64,000 nucleotides of DNA from contig CAYFFV010000001.1 in NCBI GenBank assembly GCA_964342695.1, positions 124,001 to 188,000 of the forward strand. Reading direction: 5' to 3'. This DNA is from CAYFFV01 sp964342695. Lineage in GTDB: Bacteria; Acidobacteriota; Vicinamibacteria; Vicinamibacterales; UBA8438. Under the pieces are notes generated by a model, which saw nothing but the letters and a program-made list of their open reading frames with translations, was not told the DNA's origin and did not search any database. Shown piece by piece: positions 51,232 to 60,048 of the stretch; the stretch's first letter is position 1; every line of letters starts with the position of its first letter. The translations under genes and the position numbers were made by a program.

Positions 51232-52251
51232 TTAACGAATATTAAAACGCGCAATACGGTCACCGCCACCCACAGCACCTAGCCATATTTCGTTTTCAAC
51301 CTGTATCGCTCCAGTTCCAAGCACTACATCCTTCGTTGAAGGATATCTGACAATTTCTTCGGAGCTGAGTGTTTGTGGATTAATTCGTGCCACTCTAGAT
51401 GTAAATCCTCCGCAGTCGCCTTGGATGATACATTCCCGAATGGTCAAGTCTCCAGGAGACGCTTGACCTGCAGCAAGAATTGAGCCGTCGGATGCCCATC
51501 GGAGGTTGTCGACTTGAAATCCAACTCCAACATCAGCTTGTTGTACGAGGTCTTGACCTCGTGAGAGTCTTAAAACTGACTGGGTCCCGTGTCCTCCAAT
51601 ATAGAACCAATTTCCATCAGGCGAGACCAGTAAGCCGTTAGGTCCGTTGGATTCACTGCCCAGAACCTTCATCCACCCGTGAGTTGGTTGCCATTCCCAT
51701 ACCTCGCCCAGCGGCGTACGAAAATGTGTGGCGGCAAATCCTCCGCTTGGCAAGGCCGTTACGGAATTTAGATTGACTTCATCTGGTGCGATCACACATC
51801 CAACCCATGTTGCTGATGGTTGGTCGGCACTTACTGTAAGCTCAAAAATTTCTACGGACTCTCGATCACCATGACCTACGACGTAAAGGATATGCACTTG
51901 GTCGTTTTTCGTTCGTAAGCTGAGACCGTGCGGACGAAATTGTCGCGTGACTGGCCCAGGGCAGTCACCGTAGGTCACGGTATCATGTTGGAACTTAGAA
52001 TCTTCAATCGGAAAAAGAGTGGTTGCTATATGAGTGCGAACATCGACACTGTAAAGGTGTCCTTCATCTTCCATACTTGAGACGATGACCCACGGCGATT
52101 CAGGAACAGATAGAAGATCTTCTGGGCTGACCGTTCCGCATATAAACGATACATCTCCGTCTGGTTCGCAGGTTTGTGCCCTGTTGGTGTGTGAAATTAC
52201 TAAAATAAAGATGACCATACCGATCAAGCCGAATGAAATTCGTGCCTTCAT
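51232..52251 (-). CDS. Paraoxonase-like (PON) secreted beta-propeller, copy 3
   Basis: A 339-residue exported protein with a signal peptide to about residue 25. Ligands by PON1 comparison: SPED with E44/D45, RPHGLS with H108, VVGHG with H127, NLNSV with N162, GPNGL with N205 and VDNLRW with D248/N249. Cysteines C28 and C38 match those of copy 2. It precedes msrP on the same strand with a 125-bp gap. A periplasmic calcium lactonase is the expected activity. Confidence 0.76.
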   Translation of the reverse strand: MKARISFGLIGMVIFILVISHTNRAQTCEPDGDVSFICGTVSPEDLLSVPESPWVIVSSMEDEGHLYSVDVRTHIATTLFPIEDSKFQHDTVTYGDCPGPVTRQFRPHGLSLRTKNDQVHILYVVGHGDRESVEIFELTVSADQPSATWVGCVIAPDEVNLNSVTALPSGGFAATHFRTPLGEVWEWQPTHGWMKVLGSESNGPNGLLVSPDGNWFYIGGHGTQSVLRLSRGQDLVQQADVGVGFQVDNLRWASDGSILAAGQASPGDLTIRECIIQGDCGGFTSRVARINPQTLSSEEIVRYPSTKDVVLGTGAIQVENEIWLGAVGGGDRIARFNIR

Positions 52252-52317
52252 GAGAATGTCTCCTGTTTAGATTTCTTAAGTAGTTTGATTTGAATTGTTC
52301 TGCCTGAAGCCAGAATA

Positions 52318-52860
52318 TTAGTCAGATTCTGTGCGGTCAGCCCGTAGTCTCGTTAGCTGAAGTGTTTTGATACGCCACTTCCCATCAATACGTTGATATG
52401 TTTCATGATAGTGCCCAAATCCATGCACAACGTTGATACCAGTATCAGGATCTTGGAGGATATCTTCCATTGCCCAGATCCCTTGAGCTGTCGTTGCAGA
52501 AGTAAACGAAATTTCTGGCATGTGTCCATGGTGCACTGTTACGAGGTGTTCGACTCCTTGGCGGATAAAGTCGGCAATTGCTTGAGGCCCTATGATTGGA
52601 TTAGCTGTTGAGCCAAGTCTGTCCGGATCCTCACCAGCGCTATAAATTGCTTCAGCATCTTGCGTAAACAAAGCTTCAATACATGTCCAATTCTTGGTGT
52701 CTAAGCAGCGAAAGTAGCTCGCTTTCAGCTGTTTTATCTCTTCGCGGGCAAGGTACTCTTCAATAGATTGAGTTTCTTGGCGGACTTCATTAATACCAGC
52801 GTCATTCCCTAAGCATCCTATTAGTAGCAACGACGGTAGCAGGGTTAGTCGTTTTAACAA
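52318..52860 (-). CDS. SnoaL-like lipoprotein
   Basis: A 180-residue protein started at TTG 52860, after AGGGG and 12 bases past the preceding stop. A longer frame exists upstream but runs inside the neighbouring gene. The signal ends LLIGC, a good lipobox. The mature part is an NTF2/SnoaL-like cone fold: EEIKQLKASYFRCLDTKNW, FTQDAEA, ITGPQAIADFI-like segment and HGHMPEI strand. Such domains act as isomerases, hydrolases or only bind ligands. It is the third gene of the unit with copper monooxygenase copy 2 and its Ig-like partner. Confidence 0.78.
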   Translation of the reverse strand: MLKRLTLLPSLLLIGCLGNDAGINEVRQETQSIEEYLAREEIKQLKASYFRCLDTKNWTCIEALFTQDAEAIYSAGEDPDRLGSTANPIIGPQAIADFIRQGVEHLVTVHHGHMPEISFTSATTAQGIWAMEDILQDPDTGINVVHGFGHYHETYQRIDGKWRIKTLQLTRLRADRTESD

Positions 52861-52871
52861 AATCGTACCCC

Positions 52872-53765
52872 TTATGGAGTAACGGTAACTTTGACATCGC
52901 GTGTGTCTTTGAGGCCACCATCGTGTGCCATCACGCGTAGCACGTAGATTCCCGGTTGTTGAAAGGTTGCAGTGAGAGGCCATTTCCCATCCGCAGGAAG
53001 CTCGGGTGGTTCCCAGCCAGGTGTCCACGGTGAATTATTTCGATAGTCTGGATAGGTTTTGAACTGGTAGGGTGAAAGGCTGACTTGGTCTGCTGGACCA
53101 CGATATACAAACCACGAAACTCGAAGGCCCCAAGCACCATGACGACCGGGTAAACGGAGAGGTGCAGCGTGCATCGGTGGAATCCCATCATCAGATGCCG
53201 TGGCTGTTAGACTAAGAGGTTGTCCGACACTTACGGTCCGTAATAACGGGCCATCAACGTTGACAGTGGGACCGTCATTCTCACGCAGTTCCATGTTGTT
53301 GTGACCAAAGTCTCCAACATCAAATTGTTGTAATTCATCATCCGTGATGTACCCTGGATTTAGAGATCCGTAAGCGGTGTTTGTACGGCCATTAGCGGTT
53401 ACGGTCCACACAATTTCTTTGTCACCGAAGTCTGCGGGTACTTTGATCTTAAATACAAAGCGATTACGTCTGGGAAGAAAAAGTGTAGGTTGGCCCTGAT
53501 CAGGCTCGCCCGGTGAAAGATTGTTTTCGGGCCCAATTGGAATGTGAGGCATTTCATCCCAATTCCTGTTGAAATATCCGAAGACCAAATTAAAGGTTCC
53601 ATCTGGATTTTCTTCCCAGCCATCAAACGCAGGAGAAATATCTTCCCCACTTCGATAGATCACTTGTCCTAGGGTGTCAGAGGGAAACCCAAAAAATGTT
53701 GTTAATGAAACCGCAACAATAAAGAGTAGTCCTGTGTACGCAAGTTTTCGCAATCGATTTATCAT
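52872..53765 (-). CDS. Secreted Ig/PKD-like partner of the copper monooxygenase (copy 2)
   Basis: A 297-residue exported protein. Conserved N-terminal motifs GWEENPDGTFNLVFGYFNRN and GPENNLSPGEPDQGQPTLF are shared with copies 1 and 3, as is the central WTVTANGRTNTAYGSL. An Ig/PKD-like domain ends in VKVTVTP. Placed 18 bp after the monooxygenase gene. The constant pairing of these two families in three separate loci is the main clue to function. Confidence 0.72.
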   Translation of the reverse strand: MINRLRKLAYTGLLFIVAVSLTTFFGFPSDTLGQVIYRSGEDISPAFDGWEENPDGTFNLVFGYFNRNWDEMPHIPIGPENNLSPGEPDQGQPTLFLPRRNRFVFKIKVPADFGDKEIVWTVTANGRTNTAYGSLNPGYITDDELQQFDVGDFGHNNMELRENDGPTVNVDGPLLRTVSVGQPLSLTATASDDGIPPMHAAPLRLPGRHGAWGLRVSWFVYRGPADQVSLSPYQFKTYPDYRNNSPWTPGWEPPELPADGKWPLTATFQQPGIYVLRVMAHDGGLKDTRDVKVTVTP

Positions 53766-53783
53766 TTTCCCAAAGAGTTTGAA

Positions 53784-55211
53784 TTAATTATTTTGAGCGT
53801 TGACAGTCCGTTGGCGTTCAAGTTCGGCTCGTCTAGCCTGTTCTTCCTCAAATTGTTCGTCTGTAATGGAAACGAAACGTGAAAGATTTAAAAACATGTC
53901 GTCCGTCGACCGGTTGCCGTACCCTTTCCAATTACGTGGATCGGATACACGTGGATTGTTGAGTGTGTTGTCGTACCAGGCGGTTACGCGAAGCAGGGTT
54001 CCGGCGGGTAACAACGGAGCTGAGTCCTCATCATACACGTAAACCTTGACCCAGTTATGGTTGTAACCGGCACAGCTCAACATCTCACTTACGCCATGGG
54101 GATAGATCGCTTCAACGCACATGCGTTTTCCGCTAGAGTGAAGGTGCGGTTCAAACGTCATCATAATACCGGGTTTTGTGACGCGCTGAAGTCCTTCCAT
54201 TCTCGCATTTGGATCTTCAGGTCTAATATCAAGATCAAATGTTAAAAAACTTTCAAGACCACCGCGACCTTTGTATTTAGGTTCCCATCCTTTCGGGTGG
54301 AACTTGAATGCGACATCGATACGGAACGGGATTTCAACACCAATCGAATGTAGGTGTAAATCCCAGTTTAAGGAAGATCCCGCAGGCAGGCGAACTCCCA
54401 GCACGTCTGGGTAGTTACTTGCATTTTGTCCAACTTCGTGCACTAAGAAAAACAGATCAGGCGAGCCGCGTTCACCTGTTCCCCGTGCCTGTGTTTGGAT
54501 TTCCTGGGTTCGCTCGCGCGCTGAGATGACGGCATGATGAACTGCAAATAAATTTAGATCACCAGACTTCCGTTCTATTGCTGCCTCATCCAATAAACGT
54601 TCTCTAACTTCAACGGATTTCACCCAACGATCTTCTGTTAACCCTGTAGGGGATTGATCTAGAAGTCCGTACCAATCAGCAGCGACGGCTTCAAGAGTAT
54701 GCTCAGGAGACGATACCACGAGGTCGGGTGTGCCGAATGACCAGTCTTCACCATCGACCCACTGAATCGCTGGTGGTAAATCTGCTGCATTTCCGCGTGG
54801 CGCTCCATTATCGGTCCATTCACCAATAATGTTCACTTCTTCGGGACTTAAGGAAATATCTTCCTTGAAATTTTGCACACCAATATTTTTTTCAATAAAC
54901 CAAGGCGGCATTCTTTCGGGGTCGTTGTCTGGGCGTGAAACTTTATCTTTTATGGCACGCGCCCATGGTCGAACTTCCTCGTACGTTAATAGGGACATCG
55001 GAGCTACAGAATTCGGGCGATGGCAACCTTGACAAGAACGTTGAAGAATTGGCGCCACGTCCTTCGTGAATGTTACCGGATGTTCGCTATTTGCTTGGGC
55101 GGCTGCACTATTTGGCAGCATAGTCATGCCTGTCAGAATGAATAACACCGCAAAGCTTAAACACCAATGATTAGTTTCTGAGTGGTCATTTTTTTTCGTT
55201 AGTAGCCGCAT
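53784..55211 (-). CDS. Cytochrome c fused to PHM-like type II copper monooxygenase (copy 2)
   Basis: A 475-residue exported protein started at ATG 55211, nine bases after GGGAG; the longer frame to 55343 lacks a ribosome site and signal. Haem c CQGCH at 60-64. Copper ligands by PHM comparison: HH at 225-226, HLH at 286-288, HLH at 356-358, and DDM with Met439. A C-terminal coiled, Glu/Arg-rich tail of about 25 residues follows. It is followed by the Ig-like and SnoaL-like genes, and preceded by the LVIVD-repeat gene 82 bp upstream. Confidence 0.76.
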   Translation of the reverse strand: MRLLTKKNDHSETNHWCLSFAVLFILTGMTMLPNSAAAQANSEHPVTFTKDVAPILQRSCQGCHRPNSVAPMSLLTYEEVRPWARAIKDKVSRPDNDPERMPPWFIEKNIGVQNFKEDISLSPEEVNIIGEWTDNGAPRGNAADLPPAIQWVDGEDWSFGTPDLVVSSPEHTLEAVAADWYGLLDQSPTGLTEDRWVKSVEVRERLLDEAAIERKSGDLNLFAVHHAVISARERTQEIQTQARGTGERGSPDLFFLVHEVGQNASNYPDVLGVRLPAGSSLNWDLHLHSIGVEIPFRIDVAFKFHPKGWEPKYKGRGGLESFLTFDLDIRPEDPNARMEGLQRVTKPGIMMTFEPHLHSSGKRMCVEAIYPHGVSEMLSCAGYNHNWVKVYVYDEDSAPLLPAGTLLRVTAWYDNTLNNPRVSDPRNWKGYGNRSTDDMFLNLSRFVSITDEQFEEEQARRAELERQRTVNAQNN

Positions 55212-55293
55212 GACATTTTTCTCCCTTCGGAAGTGCCTTAATTCTAGCTGAATTCTGTCACGAAACGAGCAACTAAAGTGAGCTTGGCAGAAC

Positions 55294-56328
55294 TTATTTT
55301 TCCAAACGAAGAATATGGACGCCCGCTTCAGCGTCGGCTGCACTATTTACCGCTAATAGTACTAGTTCGCCAGAGATTGCAACGTCACTTGGAGTACTTA
55401 GTGGAGAATATGTTCCGAAAAGACGAGGATTTTCAGGGTTCGAAATATCTATGGCTTGGACAGCGTACGGGGGATACGAATCAGTAAGAATAACCGTTGC
55501 TTCTGCGATGCTAATTCTTACCAACCCGACAGTAGCTGCGGCACCAGCAAAATCTATAGTTCTTTTACGTTCAGCATCTTGATAGGTGCTGATCAATCTT
55601 GGATTAGATGGATCTGAACCATCGAAAAGTTCAAGGATAGATTCAGTGCTTAATAACCCGATTATCGTTCGATTTGATCCAGTTGAAGTAGGCATGGTGG
55701 TCACTCCGACAGCTGCGAAACGGCTTTCAGTAGTCGTTGTGCTCATGACCAGGAGTTCGTCAGTTCCAGATAAATCAACAATCGATAGGCCACCAGGAGT
55801 ATCAAGTACATATCCGAACGAATTCGAGATGGCCACGTCGATGGCGTAGCCTTCAGTGAAATAGGACCCTTGAGATATTGGAGCTCTTGGATTTGATGCA
55901 TTGATGACTTCTAGTCCAGAGAGTCTGTTTGCTACGGCCACGATAGAACCAGCTCCATCAACGCTTAACGCCTGTCCTGGTGTTTTGAAAGTACTTAAAA
56001 GTTCTGGATTACTGGGATCAGAAATATCTAGAACGCCAACCCCGTCAAAATCGATGGCAGCATAAAGTAACGAGTCGACAACACTCACGCCATATATATT
56101 TTTGGAAAAAGTAAATGAACCGACGAGGTTTGGTGCCGTTGAATCAGCGATGTCGAAGATGTTTAAGGTCGGTCCATCAGAGATGTATGCGTGGTTCCTG
56201 TGGATGCTAACTGTTTCTGCCGTGACTGGAATCAGGCCAACTGGCACTAAATTCTGCCCGTGTAGAGAGATATTGAAATGCAGTAACGTTAGGCATAGCA
56301 TCAAGCCAACCAGTGAGGATTTGTACAT
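55294..56328 (-). CDS. Secreted LVIVD-repeat beta-propeller
   Basis: A 344-residue exported protein of LVIVD-type repeats, each roughly 40 residues and ending in a strand such as LNIFDIADSTAP, VGVLDISDPSNP, LEVINASNPRAP or VQAIDISNPENP. Starts at ATG 56328, six bases after GGAG. Such propellers are usually extracytoplasmic binding or scaffold proteins with no defined reaction. It lies between the VOC protein and monooxygenase copy 2 on one strand. Confidence 0.82.
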   Translation of the reverse strand: MYKSSLVGLMLCLTLLHFNISLHGQNLVPVGLIPVTAETVSIHRNHAYISDGPTLNIFDIADSTAPNLVGSFTFSKNIYGVSVVDSLLYAAIDFDGVGVLDISDPSNPELLSTFKTPGQALSVDGAGSIVAVANRLSGLEVINASNPRAPISQGSYFTEGYAIDVAISNSFGYVLDTPGGLSIVDLSGTDELLVMSTTTTESRFAAVGVTTMPTSTGSNRTIIGLLSTESILELFDGSDPSNPRLISTYQDAERKRTIDFAGAAATVGLVRISIAEATVILTDSYPPYAVQAIDISNPENPRLFGTYSPLSTPSDVAISGELVLLAVNSAADAEAGVHILRLEK

Positions 56329-56362
56329 CACGCGCTCCTTAAAAGGAATCTTGTTTTAGAGT

Positions 56363-57280
56363 TCAATGTGAACGATGGGGGTGTGGGTAAATTTGTTCAT
56401 TGACCGCAATCGGTAGGGCTTCCACAAATAACCCGAGTACCGATTGAAAATCTATGTAGACGAAGCTGTCTGAAGTTACATGGTTCGCGCCCCCATTTTT
56501 GCGAAGCCAATCGAGTTGAGCTTCCATGGTCAAACTTCCTGTTGGGCGTCTCAGGTCTAATCCAATATGGTGGGCACCCTGTCCATATTCATTGATAAAG
56601 CTATTATAGGTTCCGTCACCGATTTGCTGGAGAAGTTCAAGACTTACGTTGTCTAGATTAAAGACGGTAAACGCGGCTCGTCCGTTTGGTTCGTCGAATT
56701 CTTGAATTGGCGTAGGTGTTACATCAAAGATTTGTGAAAGTGCTTCCCGGGAACGCTGAATGTCTGTGACGGCGATGCCGATGTGGGTGATACACGTAGG
56801 TAACCCAAACGTGTACCGTGTCTTGGCATCCAGTGCAGTCCTATCCGGGCTGTAATTAACAAACAGGCCAAGTTCTTCGCCTAGATATGAAAACCCGGAC
56901 GCATCATTCGAAAGAACAGACAAGTGATGAACGCCGTGTCTGTCTTTCTCAACAAAATCTCTGTACAACTTAGACGTCGTCTCTAGCGGTTGAAGCAATT
57001 GGATCGTAATGTTTTCCAGCTGGAGATCTGCAACTTCAAATCGGCTAGCTAAATCATTTGAAAATATTGAGGTTATTGCAGGGACGTCGATGCCAAGAAT
57101 TGTTGCGTAGGCGGTAGCAGCCTGCCTAATATCGGGAACAACAACTCCGATACGGGTAACGCTGGTTGCTTTCTTTTTCGATGCGTAGCTCTGTGCTGTC
57201 AGTTCGGCAACGAAAACCGCACTGTTTACAATTGTCAGGACCAGTATGTTGACGAGTAGTCTCTGCATGGAACGCCACAT
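56363..57280 (-). CDS. Secreted two-module VOC-superfamily protein
   Basis: A 305-residue protein with an N-terminal signal and two vicinal-oxygen-chelate modules: the first from about residue 40 (VTRIGVVVPDIRQAATAYATILG) and the second from about 165 (ITHIGIAVTDIQRSREALSQIF). Metal-type His and Glu positions are present in HHLSV, HIGI, LELLQ and HHIGLDL. The pattern resembles methylmalonyl-CoA epimerase and glyoxalase, but the signal peptide makes CoA or glutathione substrates unlikely. Export of a VOC enzyme is uncommon. Confidence 0.72.
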   Translation of the reverse strand: MWRSMQRLLVNILVLTIVNSAVFVAELTAQSYASKKKATSVTRIGVVVPDIRQAATAYATILGIDVPAITSIFSNDLASRFEVADLQLENITIQLLQPLETTSKLYRDFVEKDRHGVHHLSVLSNDASGFSYLGEELGLFVNYSPDRTALDAKTRYTFGLPTCITHIGIAVTDIQRSREALSQIFDVTPTPIQEFDEPNGRAAFTVFNLDNVSLELLQQIGDGTYNSFINEYGQGAHHIGLDLRRPTGSLTMEAQLDWLRKNGGANHVTSDSFVYIDFQSVLGLFVEALPIAVNEQIYPHPHRSH

Positions 57281-57295
57281 CCAGTTTGACTGTTC

Positions 57296-57682
57296 TTAAA
57301 AACCTCTCTTGCGTCCTCTGAGTCCACGACGACTGCCTTTGGGTTTTGCCGGTTTCCCCCGGAAGTCGTCAACGTTTAAATCTTGTGGTGGAGGACCACC
57401 GAAAGAATCTGGCCTCGGGACAAACGGGCGAGGCGAACGCTCTCGAGCTTCGTTTACCTTGAGTGCTCTTCCCTGAAGCTCGGCTCCGTGGAATTTTGAA
57501 ATAGCCTCTGAGACTACTGAAGCGTCTCTGAACTGTACAAATGCAAAACCACGAGGTTGTCCCGTCGCACGATCAATTGGGAGAAATACTTCACTTACTT
57601 CACCAACCTGTCCAAACAGTGTTTCGAGTTCAGCCTGAGTTGTACTGAAATTAAGATTTCCAACAAACACCTTGCCAGAGAT
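57296..57682 (-). CDS. RRM-domain RNA-binding protein, probable non-AUG start
   Basis: A 124- to 128-residue protein with one RNA recognition motif (RNP2 VFVGNL, RNP1 RGFAFVQF) and a Gly/Arg/Lys-rich tail ending RRGLRGRKRGF. AGGAGG lies at 57693-57688. The first ordinary start, GTG 57670, is 17 bases away and would cut into strand beta-1. Starting at ATC 57682 (five bases from AGGAGG) gives an N-terminus Met-Ser-Gly-Lys-Val-Phe-Val, typical of this family; ATT 57685 is a second candidate. Proteins of this kind act as RNA chaperones, often in cold or stress response. A hairpin precedes the ribosome site. Confidence 0.75.
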   Translation of the reverse strand: MSGKVFVGNLNFSTTQAELETLFGQVGEVSEVFLPIDRATGQPRGFAFVQFRDASVVSEAISKFHGAELQGRALKVNEARERSPRPFVPRPDSFGGPPPQDLNVDDFRGKPAKPKGSRRGLRGRKRGF

Positions 57683-57702
57683 AATGTCCTCCTAACGTTT
57701 GA

Positions 57703-57731
57703 GCCAAATGTCTAAGGGTTTTCTATTTGGC
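57703..57731 (-). promoter_or_regulatory. Hairpin in the leader of the RRM gene
   Basis: GCCAAAT (57703-57709) and ATTTGGC (57725-57731) form a 7-bp stem with a 15-base loop, ten bases upstream of the AGGAGG of the RRM gene. No U-tract follows on the minus strand, so it is not a good terminator for the gene upstream. Its closeness to the ribosome site suggests translational or autogenous control. Confidence 0.45.
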
Positions 57732-57862
57732 GTTAAAAAATCACGGTGCCTTGTGTATGAGGCCTCGTCAGTATAGCTTACAAGTTCAGAAAATCTTGAG
57801 TTTGCGTGCATTAAAAATTTGAAGCGTCAATCGATGGTCCTCTTAATGGTTGAAGTCTTAGA

Positions 57863-59074
57863 TTAGTTGCCTCTTGGCCACAGAACTCCTTGATGAGGGG
57901 TTTGGATAGTTCCCATTCCTTTGTAAATAAATTTTTGCAAACGTTTACCTTCAAATGTTTCTGTCGTGTAAACATTCCCGAACGTGTCAGTCGCGATGCT
58001 GTGTGTTCCGTAAAATTGTCCTGGCTGTCGTCCGCCGTCTCCAAAACTGGACACCATTTCCAGTGGTTTTCGTTCAACGATGTACACCTTTTCGTTCGTT
58101 CCATCTGCTACAAAAAGATATTTTTGATCGGCATCACGGGAAAATGCGATATCCCAAACTGCTCCCGATCCAAGTGTCTGTCTTTCTATAAACATTTCTT
58201 GCACAAACGTTCCATCCGGACGAAATACTTGGATCCTGTTGTTCTTCCGGTCGCAGACGTAAAGTAGTCCGTCATTTGAGAGTTCCGCACAATGAACAGC
58301 TTTTGAGGTTATGCTCCCGAACTGTTTGGCAGGTGGTCCAGTCGGGTCATAACGAACGGCCTCGGATTCATCTGGCACATTACCGTAACCACCCCAATAG
58401 CGTTTAAATTCGCCTGTGTCTGCATCGATGACCACGATTCGCCGATTGCCATAGCCGTCCGCGACGTATGCCTCGTTCGCTCTAGGATCAACAAAAATTT
58501 TTGTCGGTCGGCTGAAATTAGACATGTCATGATTTCCAGTGCTTTGTCCAGGACTGCCAACTTGAAGAAGAAAAGTGCCGTCTCTCGTAAATTTCAGAAC
58601 TTGGGCGTCCTCGGCGCCGCTGCTGCCAATCCAGACGTTGCCTTTGTAGTCGATAGAGATGCCATGATTTGCTTCTGGCCATTGGTAGTCGTCACCGGGT
58701 CCTCCCCATGCTTGAATCAGGTTCCCGGCTTGATCAAATTCCAAGACTGGAGGGGCTGGGATACAGCAGTCGATAGCTACTTGTGGATCTGTTGAAGCTT
58801 CAATTTCACCTGCATTTAAGGTCGAATCTCGATGCACAATCCATACGTGGTCACGATCGTCAACGGCAACGCCAATGATTGCGCCAAGGACCCAATGATT
58901 CGGCAGAGGTTTTGGCCACAAGGGATCGACTTCGAACGTCGGCCCCCAAGTAACGCTTTCACTATTAGCAGTCAGAGTACGCTGGATGAGTAACTGTCCT
59001 GTACCCAAAATCATGGCCACAACCGTGAATAGCATTCCGATAAGCAGGTTACGATTTTGAAAGAAATTCTTCAT
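57863..59074 (-). CDS. NHL beta-propeller resembling peptidyl-hydroxyglycine alpha-amidating lyase (PAL)
   Basis: A 403-residue protein with an N-terminal helix (12-30) serving as signal or anchor and a six-bladed NHL propeller. Comparison with the PAL half of animal PAM places candidate zinc ligands at H137 (ANHGISID), H261 (AVHCAEL) and H358 (GTHSIATD), the catalytic Tyr at Y208 (ADGYGNRRI, matching SDGYCNSRI of PAL) and an Arg at R82 (IVHRDS). PAL cleaves hydroxyglycine-extended peptides to amides plus glyoxylate. It is the third gene after the PHM-like monooxygenase copy 3 and its Ig-like partner, 24 bp from the latter. GGAG precedes the ATG. Confidence 0.75.
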   Translation of the reverse strand: MKNFFQNRNLLIGMLFTVVAMILGTGQLLIQRTLTANSESVTWGPTFEVDPLWPKPLPNHWVLGAIIGVAVDDRDHVWIVHRDSTLNAGEIEASTDPQVAIDCCIPAPPVLEFDQAGNLIQAWGGPGDDYQWPEANHGISIDYKGNVWIGSSGAEDAQVLKFTRDGTFLLQVGSPGQSTGNHDMSNFSRPTKIFVDPRANEAYVADGYGNRRIVVIDADTGEFKRYWGGYGNVPDESEAVRYDPTGPPAKQFGSITSKAVHCAELSNDGLLYVCDRKNNRIQVFRPDGTFVQEMFIERQTLGSGAVWDIAFSRDADQKYLFVADGTNEKVYIVERKPLEMVSSFGDGGRQPGQFYGTHSIATDTFGNVYTTETFEGKRLQKFIYKGMGTIQTPHQGVLWPRGN

Positions 59075-59098
59075 TAATTACTCCAATTGACAAAGAGG

Positions 59099-60022
59099 TT
59101 ACGGGGTCACTGTGACAGTGAGATTTTCTGATGTAGATAATGCTCCGTCACCAGCGATCGCCCTGAGCACATAGGTCCCGGGTTCATCAAAAGTGACGGC
59201 GACTGTCCAGTTTCCATCGGTGGGCTGCTCGGGAATAAGATACGGCGGTGACCAGGGGGAATTTGAGTAAACACGAGTATCCTGCCACGTTTTTAATTGT
59301 TCTGGGAAGAAGGTAACCTGGTCAGCGTTTCCTCTGTAGACAATCCATGAAAAGCGAAGTCCAGGAGGATTTCCAGGGACAATCTGACGTGGTGGTCGAT
59401 ATGCGGGATGAGGTTTGCCCGGTTCTACAGCGGGCGGCTCATATTGTCCAGACGGGATGCCGTCATCACTGGTGAAGACCATTAATCGTAGGGGTTGCCC
59501 GGCTCGCACGGTGCGAGGCTGATCTACGGCTACGTTGAGTACAGGTGGTGTATTGTCGCGCCACTCATCCCGCACTCTTCCAAAATTAGCTCCCATTTCT
59601 GTGGCTATCGTTTGTGCATCTAGAAGGTAGTCTGTTCGAAGGGAACCGTATGCCCGTTCCGTACGTCCATTCGTTGTTAAAGTCCAGATTAGGTCTTTCT
59701 CGCCAAAATCTGACGGGACTTGTACAGTAAACAAAAACATATTCCGCCGAGGATAAAAATGCGTGGGCTGTCCTCGGTCTGGCCCACCAGGTTCAATATT
59801 ATTTTCTGGCCCAACTGGAACATCAAGTTCCTCTTCCCAGTTTGAGTTCATGTATCCAAAGAACATGGTGAAAGAGCCATCCGGGTTAGGCCACCAACCC
59901 TCGTAGGCTGGTGAAATACTCTGTCCCTTTGTGTAGGTAAACCGAGTTTGTCCTTCAGTGTTAATGGGTTGAGCTAGTAATAGAGCTAGTATTGCCAGCA
60001 GATTTCGATATCTGTTCATCAT
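59099..60022 (-). CDS. Secreted Ig/PKD-like partner of the copper monooxygenase (copy 3)
   Basis: A 307-residue exported protein (ATG 60022; a TTG two codons earlier is possible). It shares GWWPNPDGSFTMFFGYMNSN, GPENNIEPGGPDRGQPTHF and WTLTTNGRTERAYGSL with copies 1 and 2 and ends in the strand LTVTVTP. It lies between the copper monooxygenase and the PAL-like gene with 24-26 bp gaps, so the three are surely one operon. Confidence 0.73.
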   Translation of the reverse strand: MMNRYRNLLAILALLLAQPINTEGQTRFTYTKGQSISPAYEGWWPNPDGSFTMFFGYMNSNWEEELDVPVGPENNIEPGGPDRGQPTHFYPRRNMFLFTVQVPSDFGEKDLIWTLTTNGRTERAYGSLRTDYLLDAQTIATEMGANFGRVRDEWRDNTPPVLNVAVDQPRTVRAGQPLRLMVFTSDDGIPSGQYEPPAVEPGKPHPAYRPPRQIVPGNPPGLRFSWIVYRGNADQVTFFPEQLKTWQDTRVYSNSPWSPPYLIPEQPTDGNWTVAVTFDEPGTYVLRAIAGDGALSTSENLTVTVTP

Positions 60023-60048
60023 GGTCAAGTCGACAAAGCTTCGTTCTG

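Noticed and set aside
57890..58267. 125-codon plus-strand frame opposite the PAL-like gene
   Set aside because: Antisense to a strongly supported propeller gene; Cys/Phe-rich sequence and no ribosome site.
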